From Egibacteraceae bacterium (GTDB lineage: Bacteria; Actinomycetota; Nitriliruptoria; Euzebyales; Egibacteraceae): a DNA stretch of 64,000 nucleotides. The stretch covers positions 396,037-460,036 of the forward strand of contig JAUJNX010000001.1 in NCBI GenBank assembly GCA_030447925.1, given 5' to 3'. Below are positions 44,947 through 53,091 of this stretch, in pieces. Position numbers and translations under genes: made by a program. The notes beneath the pieces were generated by a model. That model did no database searches. It was not told the DNA's origin and saw nothing but the letters and a program-made list of their open reading frames with translations. The stretch's first letter is position 1, and the number at the start of each line of letters is the position of its first letter.

Positions 44947-45774
44947 TCAACGGTCTGGCCCGTGTCCGCTGTCCAGGGGCAGGGGCAGGGCGTCCAGCAG
45001 CGCGGCGAACTCCCCGTCGGCGCGGTCGCGGAGCCCGTCGTGGCGGCGCAGGAACAACGCGAACGCGTCCTGGGCGGGCCAGCCGTCGGGCAGGTGGGCC
45101 ACCGGCAGGTGCGGGTCGTCCAGGATCAGCAGGCGCCACTCGGTGATCAGGCGCAGCTGCTCGGCCAGGGCCCCGCCCTCGGGAGGCGGGTCCGATCCGG
45201 CGCCCCAGTTGGCGGTGAACGCGACGTAGCGGGCGGCGAGGGCGTCCAGGTCCCAGGCGTCGGCGACCACCCGGCGGATGTCGGTCGGGGAGGTCGGGTG
45301 CCCGACGAACCCGTCGACGCGCTGGGCCAGGCCCAGCCCCTCGACGACCTCGGCGACGTCGACGTGGCCCGGTGCCAGCCACAGCCCGCTGCGCAGCGGC
45401 CCGAACCCCCGCCAGGCCAGCGCCGTGCGCAGCCGGTGGCGCTCGTGGCGCTGGCCCTCGGGGATGGAGAACGACAGCAGCGTCCACGCGTCGTCGACCA
45501 CCCGGACCGGCGGGGTCGCGAAGATGCGCACCTCGCCCTCGGCGAGCACCCGCCGGGTGCGCGGGGTCAGGGCAAGGTACGCCCGCCGCCCGCGCCGGTG
45601 GCGGGCGAGGTGCCCCCGCAGCACCATGCGGTTGAGCGTGGACCGCGCGGCCTCCTCGCCCACCCCCAGCCGCGCGAGCACCGCGATGCACGTGCTGCTG
45701 GCGACCGCCACGTTGCGGTGCAGCACGTGGCGCCCCAGCAGGGTGAACATCAGCGTCTGCGGCCGCGCGCCCAT
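44947..45774 (-). CDS. PaaX-family transcriptional regulator
   Basis: A 275-aa protein starting MGARPQTLMFTLLGRHVL. PaaX marks: an N-terminal winged helix (STCIAVLARLGVGEEAARSTL, NRMVLRGHLARHRRGRRAYL), WTLLSFSIPEGQRHERHRLR, and GFGPLRSGLWLAPG. PaaX represses phenylacetate catabolism genes and responds to phenylacetyl-CoA. Here no paa genes are visible. The gene sits directly upstream of the second liv operon on the same strand, so it may control transport of an aromatic compound. Confidence 0.88.
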   Translation of the reverse strand: MGARPQTLMFTLLGRHVLHRNVAVASSTCIAVLARLGVGEEAARSTLNRMVLRGHLARHRRGRRAYLALTPRTRRVLAEGEVRIFATPPVRVVDDAWTLLSFSIPEGQRHERHRLRTALAWRGFGPLRSGLWLAPGHVDVAEVVEGLGLAQRVDGFVGHPTSPTDIRRVVADAWDLDALAARYVAFTANWGAGSDPPPEGGALAEQLRLITEWRLLILDDPHLPVAHLPDGWPAQDAFALFLRRHDGLRDRADGEFAALLDALPLPLDSGHGPDR

Positions 45775-45823
45775 CCCCGGATGGTGTGCCGATGGGTGAC
45801 GAGCGTCAAGGTCGTGCGCGACG

Positions 45824-46486
45824 TCACGTACCGTCAGGTGGGCGGTCCGGCGCGGTCCCGTCCAGCACGCCCCAGCGGGTGGCCAGGAGCAGGGCCTCGA
45901 CCCGGCTCTCGGCGCCCATGCGCGTGTAGAGCCGGTGCAGCAGCCGGTAGAGCGCGCGCTCGGTGTAGCCGGCGCGGCGGGCCAGCTGGGCCACGGTCAC
46001 GCCGCCGGCCAGGTCCCGCAGCCACGCCGCCTCGCGCGGGTCGATGCGGACCGTCGCGGGCGGCCGCAGCACCGCCGCGGCCAGCTCCCGCGCGACGTCG
46101 GCGGGCAGGTGCACCTGCCCGCCAGCCGCGGCGGCCACCACCGCCGCCACCTCCTCGGGCGGTGCGCGCCAGTCGGCGACCCCGTCGTCCTCGGCGCGCA
46201 GCGCCGCCAGGAACGATGCGGGGTCGGGGTCGGGCAGCAGCGCGACGACCAGGGTGGTCGGTGACCGCAGGGCCGCGGCGCGGCGCACGTCGGCGGGTCC
46301 GGAGAACGTGAGCAGGACCGCGCAGCGCTGCCGGCCCGCCGCCCACGCCCGGATGTCCTGCGGGTCGGCGGGCACCGCGCCGGCGTCGGCCAGGGCGGCC
46401 AGGAGCCCCCGGCGGTAGCTGGGCGCGGCGTCGGCGACCGCGACGGCGAGGCCACGCAGGGAGGTGTCAGCCCGGGTTGCGCGCAT
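45824..46486 (-). CDS. LuxR-type regulator with degenerate receiver domain
   Basis: A 220-aa protein from ATG 46486. The N-terminal 130 residues follow a receiver-like fold (VAVADAAPSYRRGLLAALADAG) but lack the acidic pair and a clear phospho-Asp. The C-terminal helix-turn-helix reads VTVAQLARRAGYTERALYRLLHRLYTRMG. It may respond to a ligand or protein rather than to phosphorylation. It lies just upstream of the paaX-like gene on the same strand (49-bp gap). Confidence 0.75.
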   Translation of the reverse strand: MRATRADTSLRGLAVAVADAAPSYRRGLLAALADAGAVPADPQDIRAWAAGRQRCAVLLTFSGPADVRRAAALRSPTTLVVALLPDPDPASFLAALRAEDDGVADWRAPPEEVAAVVAAAAGGQVHLPADVARELAAAVLRPPATVRIDPREAAWLRDLAGGVTVAQLARRAGYTERALYRLLHRLYTRMGAESRVEALLLATRWGVLDGTAPDRPPDGT

Positions 46487-46552
46487 GACGGGGATACGTG
46501 CCGGCGGGCGCGATCTCCGGGTGGTGCCCCGAAGTTCGTCCTCGAGGAGGAG

Positions 46553-46588
46553 CCCCGGCCGGTCCGCCGGGCGGCGGTCCGGCCGGGG
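46553..46588 (-). terminator. 16-bp GC hairpin downstream of the secreted-protein gene
   Basis: CCCCGGCCGG (46553-46562) pairs with CCGGCCGGGG (46579-46588). Inside, CCGCC (46564-46568) pairs with GGCGG (46573-46577) around a GGGC loop, with one T-T mismatch. It follows the 3' end of the secreted-protein gene by 14 bp. No U-tract is present. Confidence 0.6.
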
Positions 46589-46602
46589 CGGGCGAGGGGT
46601 GG

Positions 46603-47190
46603 CTAGTTGGGGCTGCAGGGCTCGGGGCCCAGGGGACCGAACCCGGTGCAGTTGACGCTGTCGGCCCCCGGCGGGGCGGTCGAGATCGACAGCACCATCC
46701 GCGACTCGAACCGGGCCGGGTCGAAGGTGGCCACGCCCGGCGGGATCCCGATGGTGATGGTGCCGGGACGGTCCCAGGTCGCGGCGGTCAGGATCGTGGC
46801 CGGCGACGTCGTCGACGTCGCGGGCGCGAAGTCGGACCGGTAGCTCTCGCGCTGGAGGTTGGAGGTCGCGCCCTCCGTCGTCCGGTCGGCCTGGCTGGTG
46901 ACGATGGCCGGCTGGCGGGTGATGGTGGTGCCGTCGGAGCACCACTCCACGTTCATGGTCATGAACGCCGTGGTCACCCGCCCGACGTTGGTGTTCTCGG
47001 TGACCGGGATGCGGGCCTGCACCCGGAAGGCGGTCCCCGGCGCGCTCGCGCAGGGCCCGAGGATGGTCGTCGGGATCGTCTCGGCCGCCGCCTGCCGCGG
47101 GGCCGAGAACGCGAAGGTCCCCACCGCCGCCAGGGCTGCCAGCGCGCTCGCCAGCGCCACCCCGGTCCGGCGGGGCTGCACATTCCTCAT
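46603..47190 (-). CDS. secreted protein of unknown function (195 aa)
   Basis: A signal peptide is clear: basic start MRNVQPRRTG, hydrophobic core, cleavage near PRQAAAE (about residue 36). The mature part is beta-rich with four Cys (GPCASAPG, VEWCSDG, VNCTGFG, EPCSPN), suggesting two disulfides. SNLQRESYRSDF and PGTITIGIPPG stand out. No family is recognised. Divergent from lepB across a 202-bp gap. Confidence 0.78.
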   Translation of the reverse strand: MRNVQPRRTGVALASALAALAAVGTFAFSAPRQAAAETIPTTILGPCASAPGTAFRVQARIPVTENTNVGRVTTAFMTMNVEWCSDGTTITRQPAIVTSQADRTTEGATSNLQRESYRSDFAPATSTTSPATILTAATWDRPGTITIGIPPGVATFDPARFESRMVLSISTAPPGADSVNCTGFGPLGPEPCSPN

Positions 47191-47279
47191 TCCTTCACCT
47201 CTCGCTGTCGGGAACGGTCCGCGACGAACGGTAGGAAGCGATCGCCGTCGTGCGGCTGTCCGATACCGGGGCGAGGAGA

Positions 47280-47309
47280 TGACCTGATCCGGGTCAGGAA
47301 CATGACCTG
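47280..47309. repeat. repeated ATGACCTG word with an internal CCTGA/TCAGG inverted repeat
   Basis: In the 202-bp gap between the divergent secreted-protein and lepB genes. ATGACCTG occurs at about 47280-47287 and again at 47302-47309. The first copy also forms CCTGA (47283-47287) / TCAGG (47294-47298). The arrangement resembles a regulator-binding region, but no regulator is next to it. Confidence 0.4.
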
Positions 47310-47392
47310 TTCGGGAAGGGGTGGACCGTCCGGCTACGCCGCCGGGAGGAGCACCATTCCCCGCGTTCGCCGACCAGGGCTAGCGTCGGGGG

Positions 47393-47983
47393 ATGAGCAC
47401 GTCCGGGCCGCCGTGGCCGTCCCCGGCCGGCGCGCGCGTGGCCGCCCTGCACGCCCGCCGCGAGGTCGCGCGCCGGCGGACCGCGGCACTGCTGCGGCGG
47501 CTGCTCGCGACCACGACGGCGTGCCTGGTCGTGACCCTGGCGCTGCTCGCCGTCAGGACGCTGGTCGCCGACGTGTTCCGCGTGCCCTCGGCCTCCATGG
47601 TCCCCACCCTGGCCGTCGACGACCTCATCGTCGTCGACCGCCTGGCGTACCGGCTGGAGGCGCCGCGCCACGGCGACGTCGTGGTGCTGGGGTCCGCGGG
47701 GCTCGCGGACGCGGAGCTGCTGGTCAAGCGCGTGGTCGGGGTGCCGGGCGACGTGCTCCAGGCGGGCGGGGGCGTCCTGGTGCGCAACGGCGCGGTGGTG
47801 CCCGAGCCCTACCTGGCGCCCGGCGCGGTGACGTTCGACTTCGGCCCGGTGGTCGTGCCCCGCGGGCACTACTGGGTGATGGGCGACAATCGGCCGCAGT
47901 CGCAGGATTCGCGCGCGTTCGGGCCGGTGCCCGCGGAGCGGTTGATCGGCAGGACCACCGAGATCCTCCGCGCGCTGCCCTGA
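47393..47983 (+). CDS. lepB: signal peptidase I
   Basis: A 196-aa protein with one N-terminal membrane helix (about 38-58). The catalytic Ser68 is in RVPSASMVPTL, Lys112 is in ELLVKRVVGVPGD, and the late box HYWVMGDNRPQSQDSR is intact. It cleaves signal peptides of secreted proteins at the outer face of the membrane. The stop is followed in frame by the coding-like stretch described next. Confidence 0.93.
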   Translation: MSTSGPPWPSPAGARVAALHARREVARRRTAALLRRLLATTTACLVVTLALLAVRTLVADVFRVPSASMVPTLAVDDLIVVDRLAYRLEAPRHGDVVVLGSAGLADAELLVKRVVGVPGDVLQAGGGVLVRNGAVVPEPYLAPGAVTFDFGPVVVPRGHYWVMGDNRPQSQDSRAFGPVPAERLIGRTTEILRALP

Positions 47984-48112
47984 GCGCATCTGTTCGCACT
48001 CATTCCTTGGTCCACGTGCACCTTCACCGACTTCGTCTCCCCGTCGGCGCCGGCCGCCTGCCAGCAGTTCCACGGGCGGGGCGGCCCCTACGACATGACC
48101 CGCGGCGGCTGA
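47984..48112 (+). pseudogene. coding-like remnant after lepB
   Basis: 42 codons in the lepB frame between the lepB stop and the next stop. From about 48011 on, 34 consecutive codons end in G or C, the usage of real genes here. The peptide ends CQQFHGRGGPYDMTRGG. There is no start codon or Shine-Dalgarno of its own. It looks like the 3' end of a lost gene. I do not recognise the family. Confidence 0.4.
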
Positions 48113-48116
48113 GGGG

Positions 48117-48464
48117 TCAGTGGGCGCCGAGCAGGTCGTCGGCGCCCCAGCGCCAGAGGGCGCCGAGGACCGGCTCCAGGGTGCGGCCGCGGGCGGTGAG
48201 CGCGTACTCCACCCGCGGCGGCATCTCGGCGTAGGCGGTGCGGTCGACGATGCCCTGCTGTTCGAGCAGCCGGAGGCGCTCGGTGAGGGTCTTGGGGTTC
48301 ACGGTCCCGAGCCCGGTCGCCAGCGCACCGAACCGCTTGGGCCCGCCGAGCAGCTCGCGGACGATCAGCAGCGTCCACTTGCCGCCCAGGATCCCGACGG
48401 TGTGGGCCACGGGGCAGGCCCCCGCGATCTGGCGGGGCTCGGTCCACATCACGTCGGGGGACAT
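48117..48464 (-). CDS. HxlR-family transcriptional regulator (2)
   Basis: A 115-aa protein from ATG 48464 with a full AAAGGAGG Shine-Dalgarno 8 nt upstream. CPVAHTVGILGGKWTLLIVRELLGGPKRFGALATGL in pieces and TLTERLRLLEQQGIVDRTAY are typical of HxlR. The single Cys in GACPVAHT is at the position used as a redox or electrophile sensor in some family members. Divergent from an ester-cyclase-like gene it probably controls. Confidence 0.9.
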   Translation of the reverse strand: MSPDVMWTEPRQIAGACPVAHTVGILGGKWTLLIVRELLGGPKRFGALATGLGTVNPKTLTERLRLLEQQGIVDRTAYAEMPPRVEYALTARGRTLEPVLGALWRWGADDLLGAH

Positions 48465-48490
48465 CGCGACGACCTCCTTTTGCTTGCTTG

Positions 48491-48516
48491 AAGGTAACTG
48501 CTTCCCCAAGGTAAGT
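48491..48516. promoter_or_regulatory. direct repeat in the HxlR / ester-cyclase promoter region
   Basis: AAGGTAACT (48491-48499) and AAGGTAAGT (48508-48516) differ at one position and are spaced 17 bp start to start, within the 92-bp divergent promoter region. Likely regulator half-sites, probably for the HxlR protein next door. Confidence 0.45.
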
Positions 48517-48556
48517 GTTGGGGGACAGCACGTCGACCAGCAGGAGGAGCCACCCC

Positions 48557-49003
48557 GTGACCAGCCCCACCACGACCGCCCCCACGCCCGCCGCAGCGGC
48601 CGGCCGCGCGTTCTACGCCGCGGTCGACGCGCGCCCGTTCGACCCGGAGGCGCTCCGCGGCCTGCTCGCCGAGGACTTCCGCGACCTCGACCGCCCGGCC
48701 GGGTTCGACGGGCTGACCGACCGCGACACGATCGTCACCCTGCTCGCGGGCCTGGCCGCCGCGTTCCCCGACGGCCGCCACCGGCTGGAGCGGGTGGAGC
48801 CCGTCGGCGGGGACGAGGTGCTGCTGTGCTGGCGGTTCACCGGCACCCACACCGGCGCGCCCTTCCTCGGCGTCCCCGCCGCCGGCGCCGCGGTGGACTT
48901 CCCCGGCATCGACCTGTTCCGCCTGGGCGGCGACGGGTTCACCGAGCAGCGCCACGTGGAGGCACTGCTGACCCTGATGGGCCAGCTCCGGGCGACCGGC
49001 TGA
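48557..49003 (+). CDS. SnoaL-like ester cyclase family protein
   Basis: A 148-aa protein from GTG 48557 with GGAGGAG upstream. GRAFYAAVDARPFDPEALRGL, LAEDFRDLDRPAGFDG, LLAGLAAAFPDGRHRLERV and the late HTGAPFLGVPAAGAAVDF match the SnoaL/ester-cyclase group of NTF2-like proteins. Substrate unknown; control by the divergent HxlR regulator suggests a stress-induced small-molecule role. Confidence 0.82.
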   Translation: MTSPTTTAPTPAAAAGRAFYAAVDARPFDPEALRGLLAEDFRDLDRPAGFDGLTDRDTIVTLLAGLAAAFPDGRHRLERVEPVGGDEVLLCWRFTGTHTGAPFLGVPAAGAAVDFPGIDLFRLGGDGFTEQRHVEALLTLMGQLRATG

Positions 49004-49019
49004 GGGCTCGGCCGGCCGC

Positions 49020-50222
49020 TCAGACGGCGGGCTCGGCCGCCGCGGCCGTGCCACTGCCCTGCGGGTCGGTCCGCGACACCCGGGGGAGGCGCCACTCGAG
49101 GACGACCAGGGCGGCCCAGCCGAGGCCGACCAGCACGGTGGCGGTGACCGCGGGGATCCCCGCCGCCGTCGCCACCAGCCCGAGGACCGCGAGCGCGGCC
49201 TTCGCGAGCAGAACCGCGGGGGCGCCGTGGCGGCCGATCCCGCTGGAGATGATCACGAACCCGCCGATCAGGACGGCGAGCGCCGCGCCGAGCAGCGGGA
49301 CGGCGGCCTCGCCCTCCGCCGCGGCCTCGGCGGACAGCTCGACGGCCACGCCGAACCCGACGATGGCGGCGTACACCACCAGGTGCCCGTAGCCGTAGGC
49401 GAAGCTGCGCACCTGCGCCGTCCGCCCGCCGCGCAGCGCGCGGTCGATCGCCGCATCGTCGAACTGGTCGAAGTACACCCACCACACCGAGGCCGCGACG
49501 ACGAACCCGGCGACCACGGTGGCGACGGCCGCGGGGTTCCACGACGTCGCGGCGAGGCCGTTGACCACCGCCAGGACCGCCTCGCCGAGCACGACGATGG
49601 TGAACAGGCCGAAGCGCTCCGGCATGTGCGACACCTGCTGGGGGACCGCCCGCGCCCGGGCGTAGGCGACCGGCCCGGAGATCGCCGCGTTGACGACCAC
49701 CGCCGCGGCCCAGACCAGGTACTTGCCGGGGGCGGGGACCAGCAGGGACAGCGCCCACAGCGACGCGCCGGCCAGCGAGCCGGCGGTGAACCAGCGGGCC
49801 AGGTCGCGGGCGCGCGGCTCGGCCCGCGCGCTCAGCGCGTACAGGCCCGCGAGCAGCAGGAACAGCGCGGCGAAGGTGCCGGCGAACAGGTTCGCGTCCT
49901 CCCCGACCCCGTCGGTGAGGGTGACCGCGATGGCCGCGGCGCCCAGCATCGCCGCCAGCTGCGCGAGGCGGTCCAGCGGGCTGTCGTCGTCGAACAGGTC
50001 CGCGTAGTAGGAGAAGCTGATCCAGGTCCACCAGACGGGCACGAACAGCCCCGCGGCGGTCAGGACCCCGGCGAGCGAGTGGTCGTCGTGCAGCAGCACG
50101 CCCAGCCGGGACACGGCCACGACGAAGACGAGATCGAAGAACAGCTCCAGCCACGTCGCGTGCCGCAGCTCGTCGCCGTCGTGAACCCTCCGGATCGCCA
50201 CGCCGCCGATGGTAGACGGCAC
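49020..50222 (-). CDS. low-temperature-requirement protein A (LtrA) family membrane protein
   Basis: A 400-aa protein with about eleven hydrophobic segments. The LtrA signature HATWLELFFDLVFVVAVSRLG lies near the N-terminus, with WWTWISFSYYADLFDDD and MPERFGLFTIVVLGEAV later. The function of the family is unclear despite the name. GTG 50222 follows AGGGGG and lies 6 bp after the preceding gene, as the last gene of the iclR-hmgA operon. Confidence 0.9.
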   Translation of the reverse strand: MPSTIGGVAIRRVHDGDELRHATWLELFFDLVFVVAVSRLGVLLHDDHSLAGVLTAAGLFVPVWWTWISFSYYADLFDDDSPLDRLAQLAAMLGAAAIAVTLTDGVGEDANLFAGTFAALFLLLAGLYALSARAEPRARDLARWFTAGSLAGASLWALSLLVPAPGKYLVWAAAVVVNAAISGPVAYARARAVPQQVSHMPERFGLFTIVVLGEAVLAVVNGLAATSWNPAAVATVVAGFVVAASVWWVYFDQFDDAAIDRALRGGRTAQVRSFAYGYGHLVVYAAIVGFGVAVELSAEAAAEGEAAVPLLGAALAVLIGGFVIISSGIGRHGAPAVLLAKAALAVLGLVATAAGIPAVTATVLVGLGWAALVVLEWRLPRVSRTDPQGSGTAAAAEPAV

Positions 50223-50228
50223 CGCCCC

Positions 50229-51011
50229 CTACCGGCGTCGCCCGCGCCCGCGCCCGTCCCGGCGGGCGGGCCGGGTGGACGGGGCCGGCGAGCGGTCGAG
50301 CAGCCGGGGGTCGGCGGCGAGCTGGCCGGCGACGTAGTGATCGGCCAGGACGCGCTGCAGGCGCTCCTCCACCCGGCGCCGCAGGGCGGGTGACAGGTCG
50401 TGGCGGCCGACGAGCGCGGCGGCGCCCGCGGCCTCGACCGACGCGCCCTCGGTCAGCTGGCGCAGGCGGTCCCCGTGCTCCTCCCGCCCGGCGGGCAGCG
50501 TCCGCTCCGCCCCGGCGACGGCCACGGCGGCCCGCGCGCCCAGCGCCCGGCTCGCGGCCAGCAGGGCGTGGAGGTGCTCCTCGGGGCACGGGTCGGTCTC
50601 GACCCAGGTGGTGAGGCGGTCCGGCAGGTCCGCGCGCAGCCGGTAGCCGGGGCTGACCGCCGCCTTGCGCGCCCGGACGACCCAGACCTCGACCTCGTGA
50701 TAAAAGGCCAGCGCCTGGCGCCGGATCAGCTCCGGCACGTGGCCGGGCGGGGTCGGGTCGACGTCGTAGGCGGTCTGCAGGAAGGTGTCACCCAGCGTCT
50801 GCAGGGCGTCCGCGCACCAGGTGCTGACCAGCTGGGCCCGCACCGCGGGGGCCGCCGTCCACACGCTGGCCCCGTCCAGCTCCAGCTGCTGGAGCAGGCG
50901 CTCGCGGTCCAGGAGCAGCGCCGCGACGATGCCGCCCGCGGCGCGGAACGCCTCCAGGTCGTCCGCCGGGACCTCGTCCTTCATCCACGCGAGGAGCCGG
51001 CGGTAGGGCAT
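50229..51011 (-). CDS. unknown protein (260 aa) in the hmgA operon
   Basis: Starts MPYRRLLAWMKDEVPADDL at ATG 51011, 11 bp after hmgA. Mostly helical; features include VAALLLDRERLLQQLELDG, FYHEVEVWVVRARKAAVSPG and a C-terminal basic tail ending RRDGRGRGRRR. No catalytic motif or family is recognised. Its position suggests a role linked to tyrosine or homogentisate metabolism, which is inference only. Confidence 0.75.
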   Translation of the reverse strand: MPYRRLLAWMKDEVPADDLEAFRAAGGIVAALLLDRERLLQQLELDGASVWTAAPAVRAQLVSTWCADALQTLGDTFLQTAYDVDPTPPGHVPELIRRQALAFYHEVEVWVVRARKAAVSPGYRLRADLPDRLTTWVETDPCPEEHLHALLAASRALGARAAVAVAGAERTLPAGREEHGDRLRQLTEGASVEAAGAAALVGRHDLSPALRRRVEERLQRVLADHYVAGQLAADPRLLDRSPAPSTRPARRDGRGRGRRR

Positions 51012-51022
51012 GGCCGTGCACG

Positions 51023-52207
51023 CTAGCGGGTGGGGGTCCCCCGGTCGCGGGTGCGCCAGGTCCAGGCGTAGTCCTCGTCCTCGGCGGCCAGCGCGGCGGG
51101 GCCCAGGGCGAGGGGCCGGAAGGTGTCGACCATGACGGCGGTCTCGTCGGTCGCCTCCTTGCCGATCGACGCCTCGACGGCGCCCGGCTGCGGGCCGTGG
51201 GTGAAGCCGTTGGGGTGCAGCGACATCGACCCCAGCTCGATGCCGGCGCCGCGGCGGCTCATGAAGTCCCCGCCGACGTAGAACAGCAGCTCGTCGCTGT
51301 CGACGTTGGCGTGGTGGTACGGCGCGGGGATCGCCAGCGGGTGGTAGTCGAACTTGCGCGGCACGAACGAGCAGATGACGAAGTTCGGCCCCTCGAAGGT
51401 CTGGTGCACGGGCGGGGGCTGGTGGACCCGGCCGGTGATCGGCTCGAAGTCGCGGATCGAGAACGCGTAGGGCCACAGCCCGCCGGCCCAGCCGACCACG
51501 TCGAAGGGGTGGTGCTCGTAGGTGAAGCGGGTGAGGCCGTGGCGGTGGCGGACCAGCACCGGGGTCTCGCCGCCGTCGTCGACGAGCAGCGGCTCGGCGG
51601 GGCCGCGCAGGTCGCGCTCGCAGTAGGGGGCGTGCTCCAGGAACTGCCCGCGCTTGGACAGGTAGCGCGACGGCGGGTTGACGTGCCCGCTGGCCTCGAT
51701 CACCAGCGCCCGGGTCGGGGCGTCGCCGGTGGGGACCCAGCGGTGGGTCGTGGCGGTGGGGACGTGGACGTAGTCGCCCTCGCCGACGTCCAGCGCGCCG
51801 TAGACCGACTCGAAGCGGGCCGTCCCCGACTCCACGTAGACGACCTCGTCGCCGATGGCGTTGCGGTACAGCGGGCTGGGGGCGTCGGCGGCGACGTAGG
51901 ACAGGCGCACGTCGTCGTTGCCGAGCACCAGCTGGCGCCCGCCGACGAGGTCCCCTCCGACCTTGAGCAGGTGGCTCTTGAGGTGGCGCGGCTTGAGGGG
52001 GTGGTTGGGGACCAGCGGCTGCGGCTCGGTCTCGACCGCCTCGGCCGCGACGATCGCCGTGGGCATCCAGCGGTGGTAGAGCAGGGAGTGCTCGGCGGAG
52101 AAGCCCTCCTCGCCCTGCAGCTCCTCGGTGTAGAGGGCCCCGTCGGGGCGGCGGAACTGCGTGTGGCGCTTGTGGGGGACCTCCCCCACGCTGCGGAAGT
52201 ACGGCAT
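51023..52207 (-). CDS. hmgA: homogentisate 1,2-dioxygenase
   Basis: A 394-aa cupin-fold iron dioxygenase. It opens the ring of homogentisate to maleylacetoacetate in tyrosine and phenylalanine breakdown. Iron ligands are visible in PYHHANVDSDELLFYVGGDF (His, Glu) and SLHPNGFTHGPQPG (His). RHRHGLTRFTYEHHPFDVVGW in pieces and HQTFEGPNFVICSFVPRKFD are family marks. The start lies 4 bp after iclR. fahA, the last step of the pathway, is on the opposite strand nearby. No maleylacetoacetate isomerase is visible. Confidence 0.93.
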   Translation of the reverse strand: MPYFRSVGEVPHKRHTQFRRPDGALYTEELQGEEGFSAEHSLLYHRWMPTAIVAAEAVETEPQPLVPNHPLKPRHLKSHLLKVGGDLVGGRQLVLGNDDVRLSYVAADAPSPLYRNAIGDEVVYVESGTARFESVYGALDVGEGDYVHVPTATTHRWVPTGDAPTRALVIEASGHVNPPSRYLSKRGQFLEHAPYCERDLRGPAEPLLVDDGGETPVLVRHRHGLTRFTYEHHPFDVVGWAGGLWPYAFSIRDFEPITGRVHQPPPVHQTFEGPNFVICSFVPRKFDYHPLAIPAPYHHANVDSDELLFYVGGDFMSRRGAGIELGSMSLHPNGFTHGPQPGAVEASIGKEATDETAVMVDTFRPLALGPAALAAEDEDYAWTWRTRDRGTPTR

Positions 52208-52211
52208 GGCG

Positions 52212-52919
52212 CTACTCCTCCAGTGCGTCCAGGGTGGCGGCGGCGACGGTGGCGGGGTCGGGGAAGCGGGCGACCGGCGCGACGATCCCCAGGCTGGCGA
52301 CGGCGCGGCCGCGGGCGTCGAACAGCGGGACGGCGAGGCCCGACGTGCCGGACTGCAGCTCGTCGCGGCTGTACGCCCAGCCGCGGGCGCGGGTGTCGCC
52401 CAGCAGCGCGGCCAGGCGATCGGGGTCGGGGTCGGCGGCCAGGGCCGCGTCGCGCACCGCGGGGTCGGCGAAGGCCAGGATCGCCCGGCCGTGCGCGCCG
52501 CGGGTCAGGGGGTGGCGCAGCCCGGGGCGGTACTCGACGCGCAGCGGGTGGGCGCGACCGGGGACCTGGTCGACGGCGACGGCCTCCCCGCCCTCGGCGA
52601 CGGCCAGGACCGCGGTCTCGCCGAAGCGGGCGGCCAGGGCCTCCAGCGCCAGCCGCGCGCGGTCGCGCACCCCCGCCTCCGCACGCGCCCCGAGCACCGC
52701 CAGCGCCGCCCCGAGCACGTGCCCGTCGGGCCCGCGCCGCACGTAGCCGCGGCGCTCCAGGGTGGCGAGCAGGCGGGTGACGACGGTGCGGTTCAGCCCG
52801 GTGCGCCGCGCCAGCCCCGCGCTGCTCAGCGGACCGTCCTCGGCGAGGACCTCCAGCAGCACCAGGGCGCGGTCGACCGTCTGCGAGGTCTCACGTCCCT
52901 CCGCCACGACCACGATCAC
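52212..52919 (-). CDS. IclR-family regulator of the homogentisate genes
   Basis: A 235-aa protein. The N-terminal winged helix is SQTVDRALVLLEVLAEDGPL, then LARRTGLNRTVVTRLLATLERRGYV. The effector domain has GAHGRAILAFADP and SRDELQSGTSGLAVPLFD. IclR regulators often control aromatic-acid catabolism. It is the first gene of its operon and divergent from the quinone oxidoreductase-fahA operon, so it probably acts on both across the 172-bp gap. Confidence 0.9.
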   Translation of the reverse strand: MIVVVAEGRETSQTVDRALVLLEVLAEDGPLSSAGLARRTGLNRTVVTRLLATLERRGYVRRGPDGHVLGAALAVLGARAEAGVRDRARLALEALAARFGETAVLAVAEGGEAVAVDQVPGRAHPLRVEYRPGLRHPLTRGAHGRAILAFADPAVRDAALAADPDPDRLAALLGDTRARGWAYSRDELQSGTSGLAVPLFDARGRAVASLGIVAPVARFPDPATVAAATLDALEE

Positions 52920-53091
52920 GTCCGATTATCGGCCAGCGCTGTCCGCTCAACGAGCATCCGCCGCGGGCAGCCCGCGGTCAAGGGCTGGCGCCCGGGCCGA
53001 GCGCGCCGGTCCGTCCGGCCGGGCGTGCGGCGGCCGCCGCCGGGTGGGGCAGGATGTCGCGCAGGATCGGATCGGCAGGGGTGGGGGACGG

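Noticed and set aside
47393-48112. Programmed stop-codon readthrough of lepB
   Set aside because: The extension is in frame and codon-like, but the signal peptidase is already complete with a normal C-terminus, and the first ten codons after the stop are not gene-like. A remnant is simpler.
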